The notes under the pieces are model-generated. The model did no database searches. It was not told the DNA's origin and was given only the letters and a program-made list of their open reading frames with translations. 64,000 bases of DNA from Bacillus thuringiensis (GTDB lineage: Bacteria > Bacillota > Bacilli > Bacillales > Bacillaceae_G), in assembly GCF_014932895.1 (NCBI RefSeq), contig NZ_JACYOF010000006.1, forward strand, positions 186,001 to 250,000. Reading direction: 5' to 3'. Position numbers and translations under genes: made by a program. Position 1 is the first letter of the stretch. Each line of letters opens with the position of its first letter. Below, piece after piece: positions 55,100-64,000 of the stretch.

Positions 55100-55756
55100 T
55101 TAAACCTCATAAAACTCAAATGTATTTTTTTCTAGACATATTGCTTCATCGGAATTTTTGATAATAATATCAAAACGTTGACTGTATGGATGCATAAACA
55201 CTTTGTACTGAATACGACGTTCTTCATGAGACCGCCTTAAATAATTGATATCGGCTCCCCTTTCAGCAATATCGCGGCTAGACCTTCTCATTAATTCCGT
55301 TTCATCATCTGTATAGAAGTAAATTTTTAAATCAAATAAATCGGGATTAATAAATGCGACAGACATTCCTTCTACAATCGTCACTTGGTGTTTTGAAGAA
55401 ATCAACTCGCTTTTCATATAATGCGTATCTATCGTATAAAAATCTAAACCAGCCCTTACCATCTGAACATCTCTTTCTAAAGCAGACAAATGATGCGCTG
55501 ATGGATGACAAGCCGTCATTTTATAATGATGATTTTCGTTTTGGTATGTATAGTGAATAATCGCATGCTTTCGTATGTCCGAACTAACAATGTATGGATC
55601 TGTATTAATATAATTCACTTCATTTTGATTTAGTAGGTCTACAAGCATATTAGCAAACGTTGTTTTTCCAGCAGCGCCATGTCCTGAAACACCAATAACA
55701 ACCTGTTCATTACTCCTACTAACCCAATTTATGATTTCTTGTAATAACTTATCCAT
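55100..55756 (-). CDS. Uridine-kinase-like P-loop NTPase
   Basis: 218 residues. Walker A GVSGHGAAGKTT at about 24-35, an INTDPYI segment and RRSSRDIAERGAD resembling the LID/catalytic region of the uridine kinase/phosphoribulokinase family. GGGGGAGAAGG before the ATG. May phosphorylate a nucleoside or a related small molecule. No pathway genes adjacent. Confidence 0.75.
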   Translation of the reverse strand: MDKLLQEIINWVSRSNEQVVIGVSGHGAAGKTTFANMLVDLLNQNEVNYINTDPYIVSSDIRKHAIIHYTYQNENHHYKMTACHPSAHHLSALERDVQMVRAGLDFYTIDTHYMKSELISSKHQVTIVEGMSVAFINPDLFDLKIYFYTDDETELMRRSSRDIAERGADINYLRRSHEERRIQYKVFMHPYSQRFDIIIKNSDEAICLEKNTFEFYEV

Positions 55757-55819
55757 CCTTCTCCCCCTTTTACTGATATACTGCTCTTATTTTAATTAAT
55801 TTAATATCTATATATTAAA

Positions 55820-55921
55820 CTAACATTCTACATTAAGACATTCGAATTCATTTTCTTTAATTTGATGATTAAGTAAAAAATGCATACTATCAATGGGCAA
55901 ATTTAATTTGGTTATTTCCAA
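55820..55921 (-). CDS. Putative 33-residue protein (TTG start)
   Basis: TTG seven bases after GGAGG; encodes MEITKLNLPIDSMH followed by an acidic, Cys-containing tail. An in-frame ATG two codons earlier sits too close to the ribosome binding site. No family known; possibly leads the uridine-kinase-like gene. Confidence 0.4.
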   Translation of the reverse strand: MEITKLNLPIDSMHFLLNHQIKENEFECLNVEC

Positions 55922-56033
55922 TGTCATTCCTCCAAACCTTAATATTTAATCCATTTTTTGTTTCTTCACAAACTCAATTAAATTTTAGCATAAAGAAATG
56001 GTCTCCTTGGGGAAAGTGGCATATGAAATAATA

Positions 56034-56068
56034 AAAAGGTATGAGTTTACAACCCACACCTTTTTACC
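56034..56068 (-). terminator. Terminator after VirD4 gene
   Basis: AAAAAGGTATGAGTT...AACCCACACCTTTTT. Confidence 0.6.
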
Positions 56069-56098
56069 GGTAGAAATATTCGTTATATGCTTAGTGTA

Positions 56099-59000
56099 TC
56101 AATCATGATCAATGTCACCTTCAATATATTGACTAAGTTTATCCTTAATTGCTGCACTTTCTGGAGTTACTTCAGCCACTTTTCGATTTTGAAGTCGAGA
56201 ACCTTCTTCTGTTGTATCTGAAGATAATGTGTTTTCATCATCTTGAGATACAGTAGCGGCCATTTGTTGCTGTAACCATTGCATTGTTAAGTTAGAAGTT
56301 GTATTTTTCCCGTTGATTTCTGCAGTTCGTTGAATTTCCTGTTCCTGCTGATTATGAGTTACAGTTGATGTGTAAGCAGGCTCTCTATATTGTGGTGTAT
56401 GTTTCGTCCTTGGCACTTCTATTGGAGTTTCAGTAATAATTGGTGCTTTCTTGATAAGTTCAATAGGCTCTCTATGTTTATTTGTATCTGGTACATTCTC
56501 TTCTTGAACATTGATCACTTCATTAATTTTTGCGTGTTCTGTTGTATTAGAAGGAGGAATTGATGCTGTAGTGTCCTCCTTTTCTAGCTTAGGAGCAGAT
56601 TTTCTTGAGTAATCTTGTACAGACTGATTATTTGTTAATTCATCTTCATTGTCAGTATCACCTTCGTTATTGTAATAATCGTAAGTATCAGGATTTAACG
56701 TTTGTAACCAACCTTCTATTGCAGTAGACGCTGTTGTAGGTGTACTCAATTCCTCAATTACATTTTCCTCACTATCAACATCTGTATCTGTAACATAATT
56801 ATTGTATTTAATTTCTTCATTCAACGACTCTTCTCGAATTCTTAACCAATAAGCAGCTGCATCTGCATCAACTTGAATTTTAGCTGTTTTAAACTCTAAA
56901 GCAGGAACGAAGTTTGCGTTTACTTGTATTCCTCCTTGAGGAGCATTATCTTTTACAATTTTAGCAGCGCACTGAAATGCTTTTTGAATCAATATATCAT
57001 TTTCAGAAAGAATGGGTACCTCTGTTTTTGAATAAGAGTAGGAAGTTCTACGTGTACTTTGTGTTTTCGTTTCAGCTGTAACCATATCAATTTCTTGATC
57101 GCCTTCACGTGCCTCATAAATTGTTTTGGTACCCATTAGCTTACTAAACAATTTAGCGTCTTCATTAGTAACATCACCATAAACAAGTTTGTTACGAAAT
57201 GTACCTAATAGAATATCCATAAATCTTGGGCCATGTTCAATTGCTAATTGGCTAATTGTTTGTGCAATAACAATTAACGGTGCTTTATATTTACGTGATT
57301 GAGCAGGAAAGCTTTTAAATGCTTTATAAATGTAATCAGCAAACTCATCCACCAAAACCGGATGGTAAGGAGATACGTTAGGTTTACGGCGAAAAACCGC
57401 ATTTTGTACAGCATATAAACATAACTTACCGAAAACATCAGAAAGGTCAGAAAGCTCCCCCTTAGCTGTATTGATTAAAAGGACGCCTCCAAATTCCAAG
57501 TGTTTTTCGAAGTCAAAATCCGATGGACCACATAATACTCGTCGGAGCAGAGGTTGGGCAGATATATCATTCAAGGTGTTTCGTAAACCACGAACAAAGG
57601 TTTCTTGTTTATCAATGATCTTCGGCTGCCCATAGTATTTCCCTTCAGTATGATAAACAACTTCCCCTCCCCCGCGACCACCAGAAATTTCAGGCACATA
57701 ATTTAAGTCAAACCATTCATCAACTTGTTTCATTATGCGCCAATGATTTCGTTCATCTCTATCAGGGATAGATTCAATATCATTTGGAAGTCGCTCTTTT
57801 AACTTGAGATGCATCTCAAAAACGAGGTTAGCATCATTATACATATCAATTAAATGTTCAAATCTAGCTTCAAAGTTTGAATCATGGAGTTTTAACAAAT
57901 AAATATGTTGTTTAAGATGGGAACGCTCAGATTGCACAAAGAACGGATTGCCTGCTCCATTATCAGAAAGTCCCGTTAATACTGAACATAACATCTCAGC
58001 AACTTTATCAACTGGACCACGTACAAAGTTAATTGAAGGGGTATCAGGATTCGTTGGATCTAAATAGAAAATAACACTTTCAGGGATCTTGTGTGCCAAT
58101 ACCAGTGTATATACTTTTTCACAGAAGTCATTAGATGGCTCGATAACTGTAAGACCATTTACCTGCGTTCCTTTTACATCCTCTGAATGATAATCTTTTC
58201 TTGCATATAAGGTTTTAAAGTTATTAATCATTGAAGCCGTATAATCAAGGATTTGATTAGCAATTGGTAAACCAAGTGCAGCTGATTTACCTGTACCAAT
58301 GTTACCGATGATCATTATATTAAGTGTTAAAGACTTGCCCTGTATTACTGCCATTTCCCGCGTAGCGCTGTTAGGACCGAGAAAGATATCGGGTTCTGGC
58401 AATTTTGAAGGATTTTTTTCAGTGAAAAATCTGTGTAATGAAGCAGCAAGTTTCCGTTGACGATTATCATTCAAAAAGGAAAGCATCCAACCAGGTATTT
58501 TAAACACGTATTCCCATTTTCCGAATTCATCTAAAAGCTCTTTTTTATGTTCATAAAAAATCTTAAAGAGCCATAAGAGTACGAGAATAATAATAATCAC
58601 AGGTATTGCAAAAACAAGGTGCATGATATTACTAAAATTTGAAAGTATCGTATCCTCTAATCCTTTGTCATTTAGTGAAACTTCTCCAGCTTTTGAATGT
58701 AAGAACGGTATGAATATCTTAGCTAATGGAACACTAAACGCCCATAAGTACTGGGCAACTATTCCAATTAACATCATTGAAAAAATAAACCATCTACGTT
58801 TTATCTCTTGATAAGTCTTAACCTTAGTTGAGAGCTGCCAAGTATAAATTAATATCCAAAAGCTAAAAAAAGTTTCAATGTAATAATGAGTATCGAACGG
58901 ATTACCAAAGATACTTAAGGTAGGTAATGGAGCGCCCATTTGAAATGACCAGAAAGAAGCATACTTATATATCCCTCTGAAAGCAAAATACCAAGCTAGT

Positions 59001-59176
59001 AGCAGTAGTAAAGTAATAACGTAGTATGATGAGCGAGCTGCTAAACGATATTTCCAGCTTTTTGTAATGTCGATTGTAACTGTATAAGATTTTTGTTTGT
59101 TCTTTCCTGTTTTTGGACCCTCCCCGTTACCTGTTGTTTTATTGAGTTCAGTATTCTTTTGAACTGCATTCCCCAA
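56099..59176 (-). CDS. VirD4/TraG-family type IV coupling ATPase
   Basis: 1025 residues from a TTG (AGAGGGTG ten bases upstream). Four or so N-terminal transmembrane helices (about 50-70, 100-120, 130-150, 185-207), Walker A IGNIGTGKSAA at 290-300, Walker B VLVDEFAD near 605, RNKLVYGDV. The last 250 residues are hydrophilic and repetitive in Glu/Thr. It recruits the relaxosome to the T4SS channel. Overlaps the upstream gene by 29 bp. No relaxase lies in the window. Confidence 0.9.
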   Translation of the reverse strand: MGNAVQKNTELNKTTGNGEGPKTGKNKQKSYTVTIDITKSWKYRLAARSSYYVITLLLLLAWYFAFRGIYKYASFWSFQMGAPLPTLSIFGNPFDTHYYIETFFSFWILIYTWQLSTKVKTYQEIKRRWFIFSMMLIGIVAQYLWAFSVPLAKIFIPFLHSKAGEVSLNDKGLEDTILSNFSNIMHLVFAIPVIIIILVLLWLFKIFYEHKKELLDEFGKWEYVFKIPGWMLSFLNDNRQRKLAASLHRFFTEKNPSKLPEPDIFLGPNSATREMAVIQGKSLTLNIMIIGNIGTGKSAALGLPIANQILDYTASMINNFKTLYARKDYHSEDVKGTQVNGLTVIEPSNDFCEKVYTLVLAHKIPESVIFYLDPTNPDTPSINFVRGPVDKVAEMLCSVLTGLSDNGAGNPFFVQSERSHLKQHIYLLKLHDSNFEARFEHLIDMYNDANLVFEMHLKLKERLPNDIESIPDRDERNHWRIMKQVDEWFDLNYVPEISGGRGGGEVVYHTEGKYYGQPKIIDKQETFVRGLRNTLNDISAQPLLRRVLCGPSDFDFEKHLEFGGVLLINTAKGELSDLSDVFGKLCLYAVQNAVFRRKPNVSPYHPVLVDEFADYIYKAFKSFPAQSRKYKAPLIVIAQTISQLAIEHGPRFMDILLGTFRNKLVYGDVTNEDAKLFSKLMGTKTIYEAREGDQEIDMVTAETKTQSTRRTSYSYSKTEVPILSENDILIQKAFQCAAKIVKDNAPQGGIQVNANFVPALEFKTAKIQVDADAAAYWLRIREESLNEEIKYNNYVTDTDVDSEENVIEELSTPTTASTAIEGWLQTLNPDTYDYYNNEGDTDNEDELTNNQSVQDYSRKSAPKLEKEDTTASIPPSNTTEHAKINEVINVQEENVPDTNKHREPIELIKKAPIITETPIEVPRTKHTPQYREPAYTSTVTHNQQEQEIQRTAEINGKNTTSNLTMQWLQQQMAATVSQDDENTLSSDTTEEGSRLQNRKVAEVTPESAAIKDKLSQYIEGDIDHD

Positions 59177-60698
59177 ATTCTTGTTTCACCCTCTCTTTTA
59201 ACGAATAAAAAGCAGCGGTGAAATTAAGCAATTCAACAGAAGTAGCCAATAAAATATTCTCTGGTGCTATGGAGTTGTGATACAAGTCAGTAAAAATGGC
59301 CTGCTGTCCATGCTCTAATTCATCCGCTTCATATATCCCCAATATCTTAATTGGGTTTAGTGTTCGGTGTTGATTCTGCATAGCCAACAATCCTGATAAT
59401 TGTTGTAATTTAAAGTGTGTGTTAACCTCCCCTACCTTAAGTATTGTTAATATACAAACTATTTCTAAGTAATCTAAAGAGTTTTTTTCTTCAGTAGGTA
59501 ATTTTTTTCGTAATACAAAAATGTCATCTGTTAGCTCAAGCAGTTTAGAATATTGAATTCCTTTCTCTTGCATTTCATTTTTATTAGATATCCACTCTAC
59601 CGAATAAGAGAAAGAAGAGTGTATGTTTAAACGTTCAGTGACTTTTTTGAATAGATGATCTTTGTTTAAACTACTAATTTCGCGAGCTTCTTGAAGTATA
59701 TTATTTACTACAAGTGCTGAACTACCCATATTACATACATAAACATTTAGGTTGTTTACTACACTTAAACGTGGAATATTACCAAAAGCTTTTTTTAAAT
59801 TTGTAACACGTGTGGTCCGTTTTTTGTAAGTAGAAATGGTATGGTAGGAATCATCAATAACAGAAAATAAAACGTAATACCGCTTAGATGGGTTAGCAGC
59901 TGCAATATCGAGATATTTTTTTAATTTATTTTCTAAAAACGGAATGTTTTCCGATCCTGTATCAACTTCAATATTGATAATAGAATTGTTACAAGTAATA
60001 ACCCAATCCGGGATTATCAATGGATTTCCCTTTGAATCAGGATAAAATTCTTTAGATGGACGTAATGAATATACGAGTTGAGGTAGATCTGGTAGGAAGG
60101 AAACGGGTTGAAGTTCAGGCTGAAAAACTTCGCGGTATTCTTCATCTTCATATAAAAAGTAGACATCCTTTGAATCGGAATACATCAGGTGGGACAATTG
60201 CAAGTTTTGCTTTACAATTGGGCTTAGCGGAAAGAGATAATCCCCATTACCGCCTACAATTGCACCGGCATGTTCATTGTTTGATTCTGCTTCAAGTAAA
60301 TTTAAAACAAATTGCGTGATTGCTATATTGTGTTCATATTGCCTTTTAGTAACAAATGAGGTACTACAATCAGAAACCAATTTTAATCGATATAATATTT
60401 CAGCTCCTTTCAAAGAGATAGAAACAAAGTCCAGTGTAAAGCCCCGCTTTTTTCTCACACTTATATTTTCCTTTTTTATTAATTTCATTTTTGCCCACTT
60501 AGTTAACTTTGATGAAAATGTAGTTCGACTTATAGGTTCCCCACTTATCAATTCATAAAATTTACGTAACTGAATTTGGGATACTGTTCGCTGTTCATAT
60601 AAAAATAAAACTGTAAAAATATCAGAACGATTAAAATAAACTCCACGATCATTTACCCCAACGATATATTTAACAGCATGATTAAATGATTTTTTCAA
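59148..60698 (-). CDS. Winged-helix/PD-(D/E)xK-like protein coupled to VirD4
   Basis: 516 residues from TTG 60698 (AGGGGAGTG upstream; longer frame lacks a site). N-terminal winged helix (TVSQIQLRKFYELI, SRTTFSSKLTKWAKMKLIKK). Middle region has WVITCNNSIINIEVDTGSEN, a beta hairpin with E and D like replication-relaxation/PD-(D/E)xK proteins, then KLKKYLDIAAANP. Its stop overlaps virD4, so the two are coupled. Third replication-relaxation-like protein of this window; here probably part of the transfer or replication machinery. Confidence 0.6.
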   Translation of the reverse strand: MKKSFNHAVKYIVGVNDRGVYFNRSDIFTVLFLYEQRTVSQIQLRKFYELISGEPISRTTFSSKLTKWAKMKLIKKENISVRKKRGFTLDFVSISLKGAEILYRLKLVSDCSTSFVTKRQYEHNIAITQFVLNLLEAESNNEHAGAIVGGNGDYLFPLSPIVKQNLQLSHLMYSDSKDVYFLYEDEEYREVFQPELQPVSFLPDLPQLVYSLRPSKEFYPDSKGNPLIIPDWVITCNNSIINIEVDTGSENIPFLENKLKKYLDIAAANPSKRYYVLFSVIDDSYHTISTYKKRTTRVTNLKKAFGNIPRLSVVNNLNVYVCNMGSSALVVNNILQEAREISSLNKDHLFKKVTERLNIHSSFSYSVEWISNKNEMQEKGIQYSKLLELTDDIFVLRKKLPTEEKNSLDYLEIVCILTILKVGEVNTHFKLQQLSGLLAMQNQHRTLNPIKILGIYEADELEHGQQAIFTDLYHNSIAPENILLATSVELLNFTAAFYSLKERVKQEFGECSSKEY

Positions 60699-61265
60699 TT
60701 TTAAACACTCCCCTAATATGGAAATAAAATACGGAAACTTGCATAAAATCGATTGCAACTGTCAAAAAGCCAACCGAGACTGATTGGATAAATAAAATAT
60801 TTGAGAACAGAAAAATGATTAAAATATATTTTAACTGAAATTTGCAATAAAGTAACCCATTACCCGCCAAAGACTCTGGATTTAAAAACACGTAATACTT
60901 CGTCAGGTATGCGTTATAAAATTCAAATGTAATAAGGGTTTATTTACTATTAGGGTTCGTCATATATCCTTCGACATAAATAGAAAGACATGTGACGTAA
61001 TCAAAAGATAAAAATAGAGTTCGTCATATGTATTACGTCATATCTGTTGTAGAGTATCCAAAATACATAAAATACACAGTGAATATAATTTTGCATGGAT
61101 GAAATTAAATATTGAAATGAATTGCATTAAATTTTTAGATGTAACTGTTTGTCAGGAGGAAAAATTACATCATAAAAGAAATAAGTAAATAATTATAATA
61201 AAGTAAATGAAAATTTTGTATATTTCGTATTTTGCATGTTACAATCTGATTTGAGGGGTGAAAAA
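60699..61265. promoter_or_regulatory. Divergent region with GTTCGTCATAT/ACGTCATAT repeats
   Basis: 567 bp between the leftward transfer genes and the rightward MerR-like gene. GTTCGTCATAT occurs at 60955 and 61019; the second runs into ATTACGTCATAT, forming an imperfect palindrome; ATGTGACGTAAT lies at 60990. Likely operators for a flanking regulator. Confidence 0.5.
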
Positions 61266-61922
61266 ATGCGGAATTGGAACACAGAATATGAGTTAATAAC
61301 AAAAATAATACAAAGTGAATTTGAAACGGACTTTCTTTATACCAAAGTAGCTAACGCATTACATAACGAATATGAGATAATTCCATTACAGTTTGCAGCT
61401 CTAGATCCTTATAAAACGTATAATACCTCAGAAGTTAGTAGAATTTTGAGGATAAAATCCAATCAATTAAGATATTTAATCAACAAATACGGTGAATACA
61501 TCCAATTAATAAAAAAGAGAACTAGATATGTAATTTCATTTAAAGCTGTATACAAGATTTATTTAGTACATCTATGTTTAACAAAGAAATTAATTAGTTT
61601 ATCTGAGTTTAATCGCCTCATGACTTTACATGTTAGTTATAGCGATTATATTGATATGAAATTGACAAGTTATACTGAAAAATTTGTAGAACTTAATTTC
61701 AAAGAGAACCAAATGAACGAAAATGAATCACAATTTTATGTGTTATTCCTGCAAATTTCAGAAATAACCACGGAATTAATAAAAGAAATAACTAAATATA
61801 ACATGACATTGACATCCCCTTTCCTTTCTGTAGACAACCAACAGAAAAATGAGTTATTAAAAAAGAAACGGGATCATAAAAATATGTTTAATAAACTAAG
61901 TGTTTTATATAAAACTTTATAG
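61266..61922 (+). CDS. MerR-like HTH protein upstream of the tub locus
   Basis: 218 residues from ATG 61266 (GAGGGGTG upstream). Residues about 55-85 form a MerR-type helix-turn-helix (YNTSEVSRILRIKSNQLRYL). C-terminal half is helical. TubZ plasmids carry a MerR-like regulator, TubY, near tubRZ; this could be the equivalent but the sequence alone does not prove it. Followed by a terminator. Confidence 0.55.
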   Translation: MRNWNTEYELITKIIQSEFETDFLYTKVANALHNEYEIIPLQFAALDPYKTYNTSEVSRILRIKSNQLRYLINKYGEYIQLIKKRTRYVISFKAVYKIYLVHLCLTKKLISLSEFNRLMTLHVSYSDYIDMKLTSYTEKFVELNFKENQMNENESQFYVLFLQISEITTELIKEITKYNMTLTSPFLSVDNQQKNELLKKKRDHKNMFNKLSVLYKTL

Positions 61923-61925
61923 TTA

Positions 61926-61966
61926 AAAGAGTAATACTTATTTATTAAGTATTACTCTTTTTTTAT
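61926..61966 (+). terminator. Terminator
   Basis: AAGAGTAATACTTATTTATT then AAGTATTACTCTTTTTTT; 14-bp stem. Confidence 0.85.
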
Positions 61967-62503
61967 AGGATTTTATATGCGTCTTATTTATAAGTTTTAT
62001 ATATAAGTCTTATAAATAAGACGTACAATGATTTACGATTATATTCTATTGATATAAAATTAATATGAAAGTATATAAAACCTTTATTTATAAGTATTTG
62101 TTTATACGTCTTATATGTAGTTCGTATATATAGGATGTATAAATGAAATGATCATGATAGTAGTGTTATATTTTAGGGTTTTTATATATTAGAAGTGTAA
62201 TTTTAGATGGAAATTTACATAAATACTGCATTCATATTTATTATTTAATAGTTATTGTTAGTTATATGAAACCTGATATCCACATGTTTTGTTCACGGCT
62301 TATATGAACGACTTTCATGTACGTCTTATATATTTGACGTTGATATATAGGGCATTAATTCTATTTTATGTCTTGTGAATCTTATATAAGTCTTATATAT
62401 AACAACTTGATATAAGGCTTATATATAATGACTTGATATACGTCTTACAATGATGTAATATATTTTTAGGAATAATTAACCAACGTTTTAAGGGGGGGAC
62501 AAC
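61967..62503 (+). repeat. tubC-like centromere: AT-rich direct repeats
   Basis: Degenerate copies of GTCTTATATATAA occur throughout: near 61980 (GTCTTATTTATAAG), 62006 (GTCTTATAAATAAGAC, palindromic), 62109, 62288, 62314 and 62374. Two 26-bp direct repeats at 62389-62414 and 62415-62440 share CTTATATATAA and ACTTGATATA, followed by a partial third. Position directly upstream of tubR matches tubC, the DNA bound by TubR to seed TubZ filaments. Confidence 0.75.
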
Positions 62504-62938
62504 TTGAACGAGGTATTAAGTGAAAAGTATAAACAAAACAAATTTACTGAAGAAGTTGTGGAAATGTTTGCAGATATTATTGAAGAGGACGAAATACTAT
62601 ACAATGTATTTCATTACATAGGATCTGAAGTAAACAAACAATACCAAGAGACAAAATATATGAGGGGTATCTCAATAAATGAGATAGTAGAAAGTGTTGT
62701 TATTGATAGGAGAGTAAAGAAACCTAAGGGTAAATCCTATTCATTAGAACTTGAAAGAACTAACATTTCAAGGCGATCGGCAGAAGGTAGTGTTGCTACT
62801 TTAGCTTCAATGTCATTAATAACAGAAAAAATTATGCATCCGTATAAGTTTTTAATTTCAACTATTAGGGGACAGCAAGTATTAGTTGAATTAGGCAAAC
62901 GTAAAAAAAGTAATGAGAATAAGGGAGAGATAAAATAA
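62504..62938 (+). CDS. tubR: TubR, DNA-binding adaptor of the TubZ partition system
   Basis: 144 residues, TTG start behind AAGGGGGGG. A winged-helix pattern: NISRRSAEGSVATLASMSLI is the recognition helix region. Length close to the ~100-140 residues of TubR. Its TAA overlaps the tubZ ATG (TAATG). Binds tubC and represses tubRZ in related plasmids. Confidence 0.8.
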   Translation: MNEVLSEKYKQNKFTEEVVEMFADIIEEDEILYNVFHYIGSEVNKQYQETKYMRGISINEIVESVVIDRRVKKPKGKSYSLELERTNISRRSAEGSVATLASMSLITEKIMHPYKFLISTIRGQQVLVELGKRKKSNENKGEIK

Positions 62939-64000
62939 TGGCAAAAAACTTTCTAAAAAATGAAGTAGCAGTAAAAATGACTATGGTTGGTTTTGGTCAA
63001 GCTGGAACTAGAATGGTAGATAAGTTTGCTGAGTATAAGCATACAGACGGTACAGCAGTTTATAATTGCCTAGCATTGAATAGTAATGATGGGGATTTAG
63101 CTGAACTGAAAAATGTGCCGAAAAGTAACCAAGTTTCACTAAAATTAGGTGGTTTAGGTAAGAATCCTGAGCGTGCTGTAAAAGTTTTAGAATCTAATGA
63201 AGAAGCGAAAGATAAACTAAAAGAATTTATAACGGAACGTGTTAGACCAACTGATGAATTAGTACTATTTTTTGCAGGTTTAGGCGGTGGTACAGGTACA
63301 TCTACAATTATCCAAGCAATTGAAGAATTCTCCGCTTTTCATAATAAACCTGTAATTGCTGAAGAACTTAAAAGCATGGCAATGAAAATTCCTAGAGAAG
63401 AATTAATAAAAAATCAACAAAAGTATGCAAGAATTGCTTTCAATAATGCTATTGAGCGTAAAGATTTCATTAAAATGGGTATTGTAGTTACACTTCCAGT
63501 TAGAGCGGATGGTCCTGATGTACTAAGACAAGTGAATAAATTTTCACAAGAAATTTGGAAGTTAGCTAATGATCCAGCGAAAGGCGTTGCATTTGTTGTA
63601 TTTGCAGATAACCAACACTTCTATGATGAGTTTAAGGGATTAAATGAAAATGAGAAAAAAGGTATTGGAAACTCACGAGACTATGCAAACCAACGTATTG
63701 CAGATATTATTCATGAGTTAAATACAGCTGCAAATGGTTCAGGAACATCAGTAATTCTAGATTCTCAGGACTTTAAACGAATTTTACTAGAAAGAACAGG
63801 CTGTTTAGTAATTAATAAGGTTTCACGTAATATGAATCAAATTGAAAACAGTAAAGAAATTGTAGATATGTTCTCAGAATCATTGAAAGGAAGCTCATTC
63901 CATCACCCTATTGATTTGATGAAGACAAATGAAAATGGAGATTTAGAGGCATCTAAGGTACATCATTTTGGTATGTTAGCAATTTTAGATGAACAGAAGA
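62938..64000 (+). CDS. tubZ: TubZ, plasmid tubulin/FtsZ-like GTPase (partial)
   Basis: 354 codons visible, continuing beyond the right edge. GFGQAG at 18-23, LALNSNDGD near 46-53, and the tubulin signature GGGTGT at 116-121; a late ATLPVRADGPD loop. Related to TubZ/RepX of pBtoxis and pXO1 (about 435-484 residues). It polymerises by treadmilling and drags tubC-TubR complexes, segregating the plasmid; also needed for replication in minimal replicons. Ribosome binding site GGGAGAG in the end of tubR. Confidence 0.95.
   Translation, partial: MAKNFLKNEVAVKMTMVGFGQAGTRMVDKFAEYKHTDGTAVYNCLALNSNDGDLAELKNVPKSNQVSLKLGGLGKNPERAVKVLESNEEAKDKLKEFITERVRPTDELVLFFAGLGGGTGTSTIIQAIEEFSAFHNKPVIAEELKSMAMKIPREELIKNQQKYARIAFNNAIERKDFIKMGIVVTLPVRADGPDVLRQVNKFSQEIWKLANDPAKGVAFVVFADNQHFYDEFKGLNENEKKGIGNSRDYANQRIADIIHELNTAANGSGTSVILDSQDFKRILLERTGCLVINKVSRNMNQIENSKEIVDMFSESLKGSSFHHPIDLMKTNENGDLEASKVHHFGMLAILDEQK

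Noticed and set aside
60719-60758. N-terminal extension of the VirD4-linked wHTH gene
   Set aside because: The ribosome binding site AGGGGAGTG lies inside it; TTG 60698 is the better start.

Overview
The window looks like part of a large, low-GC plasmid of the Bacillus cereus group (B. cereus / B. thuringiensis type). The clearest marker is a tubR-tubZ partition/maintenance pair at the right edge, of the kind carried by pXO1- and pBtoxis-like megaplasmids. It is preceded by AT-rich direct repeats that should be the tubC centromere. AGGAGG-type ribosome binding sites, many TTG/GTG starts, a CYP102 (P450 BM3-type) gene, IS200/IS605 and IS6 remnants and a DNA-relative conjugation module all fit. 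There are no rRNA or tRNA genes.

Layout. (1) 1-8.8 kb: a nonribosomal peptide locus. A C-A-PCP-E synthetase open at the left edge sits behind a CrtI-like FAD oxidoreductase. Next come an arginine deiminase/amidinotransferase-fold enzyme, an Sfp-type phosphopantetheinyl transferase and a type II thioesterase. I cannot match the product to a known peptide. (2) 9.4-12.1 kb: an Xre regulator, a small membrane protein, an FtsK/SpoIIIE-type ATPase and a replication-relaxation-type protein. (3) 12.1-16.7 kb: a field of very small genes, duplicated terminator/hairpin blocks and hydrophobic micropeptides. (4) 16.8-21 kb: a CYP102-type P450-reductase fusion broken by one in-frame TAG between the heme and FMN domains, then an HU gene. 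(5) 21.1-24.2 kb: a solo IS605-related element containing an omegaRNA/HEARO-like RNA, a DUF2306 membrane protein and a two-gene unit (S1-domain protein plus wHTH protein). (6) 24.4-34.8 kb: a mannose uptake island with manXYZ and manO, manA, manP, manR and a plasmid-borne HPr. Three copies of one operator-like sequence lie upstream of its three PTS units.

(7) 35-37.2 kb: DUF5946 protein, TnpB remnant, CPBP protease. (8) 37.5-47.9 kb: a Gram-positive type IV secretion operon (TcpC-, TcpD-, TcpE-, VirB4-, VirB6- and CwlT-like proteins). (9) 48.9-54.4 kb: two large wHTH/HTH proteins on either side of a long iteron-like region, with seven dispersed 29-bp repeats grading into 18 tandem 39/40-bp repeats. 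A second solo omegaRNA-like element has inserted into it. (10) 54.6-60.7 kb: small genes, a uridine-kinase-like NTPase, the VirD4 coupling ATPase and another wHTH protein. (11) 61-64 kb: a MerR-like regulator, tubC, tubR and tubZ (runs off the right edge).

How it fits together: tubC/R/Z segregates the plasmid; the repeat field with its flanking HTH proteins is the best candidate for a second replication or control locus; the Tcp/VirB genes plus VirD4 would move it, although no relaxase is visible here. The cargo is a peptide antibiotic/siderophore-like pathway, a damaged fatty-acid hydroxylase and mannose catabolism under ManR plus catabolite control.
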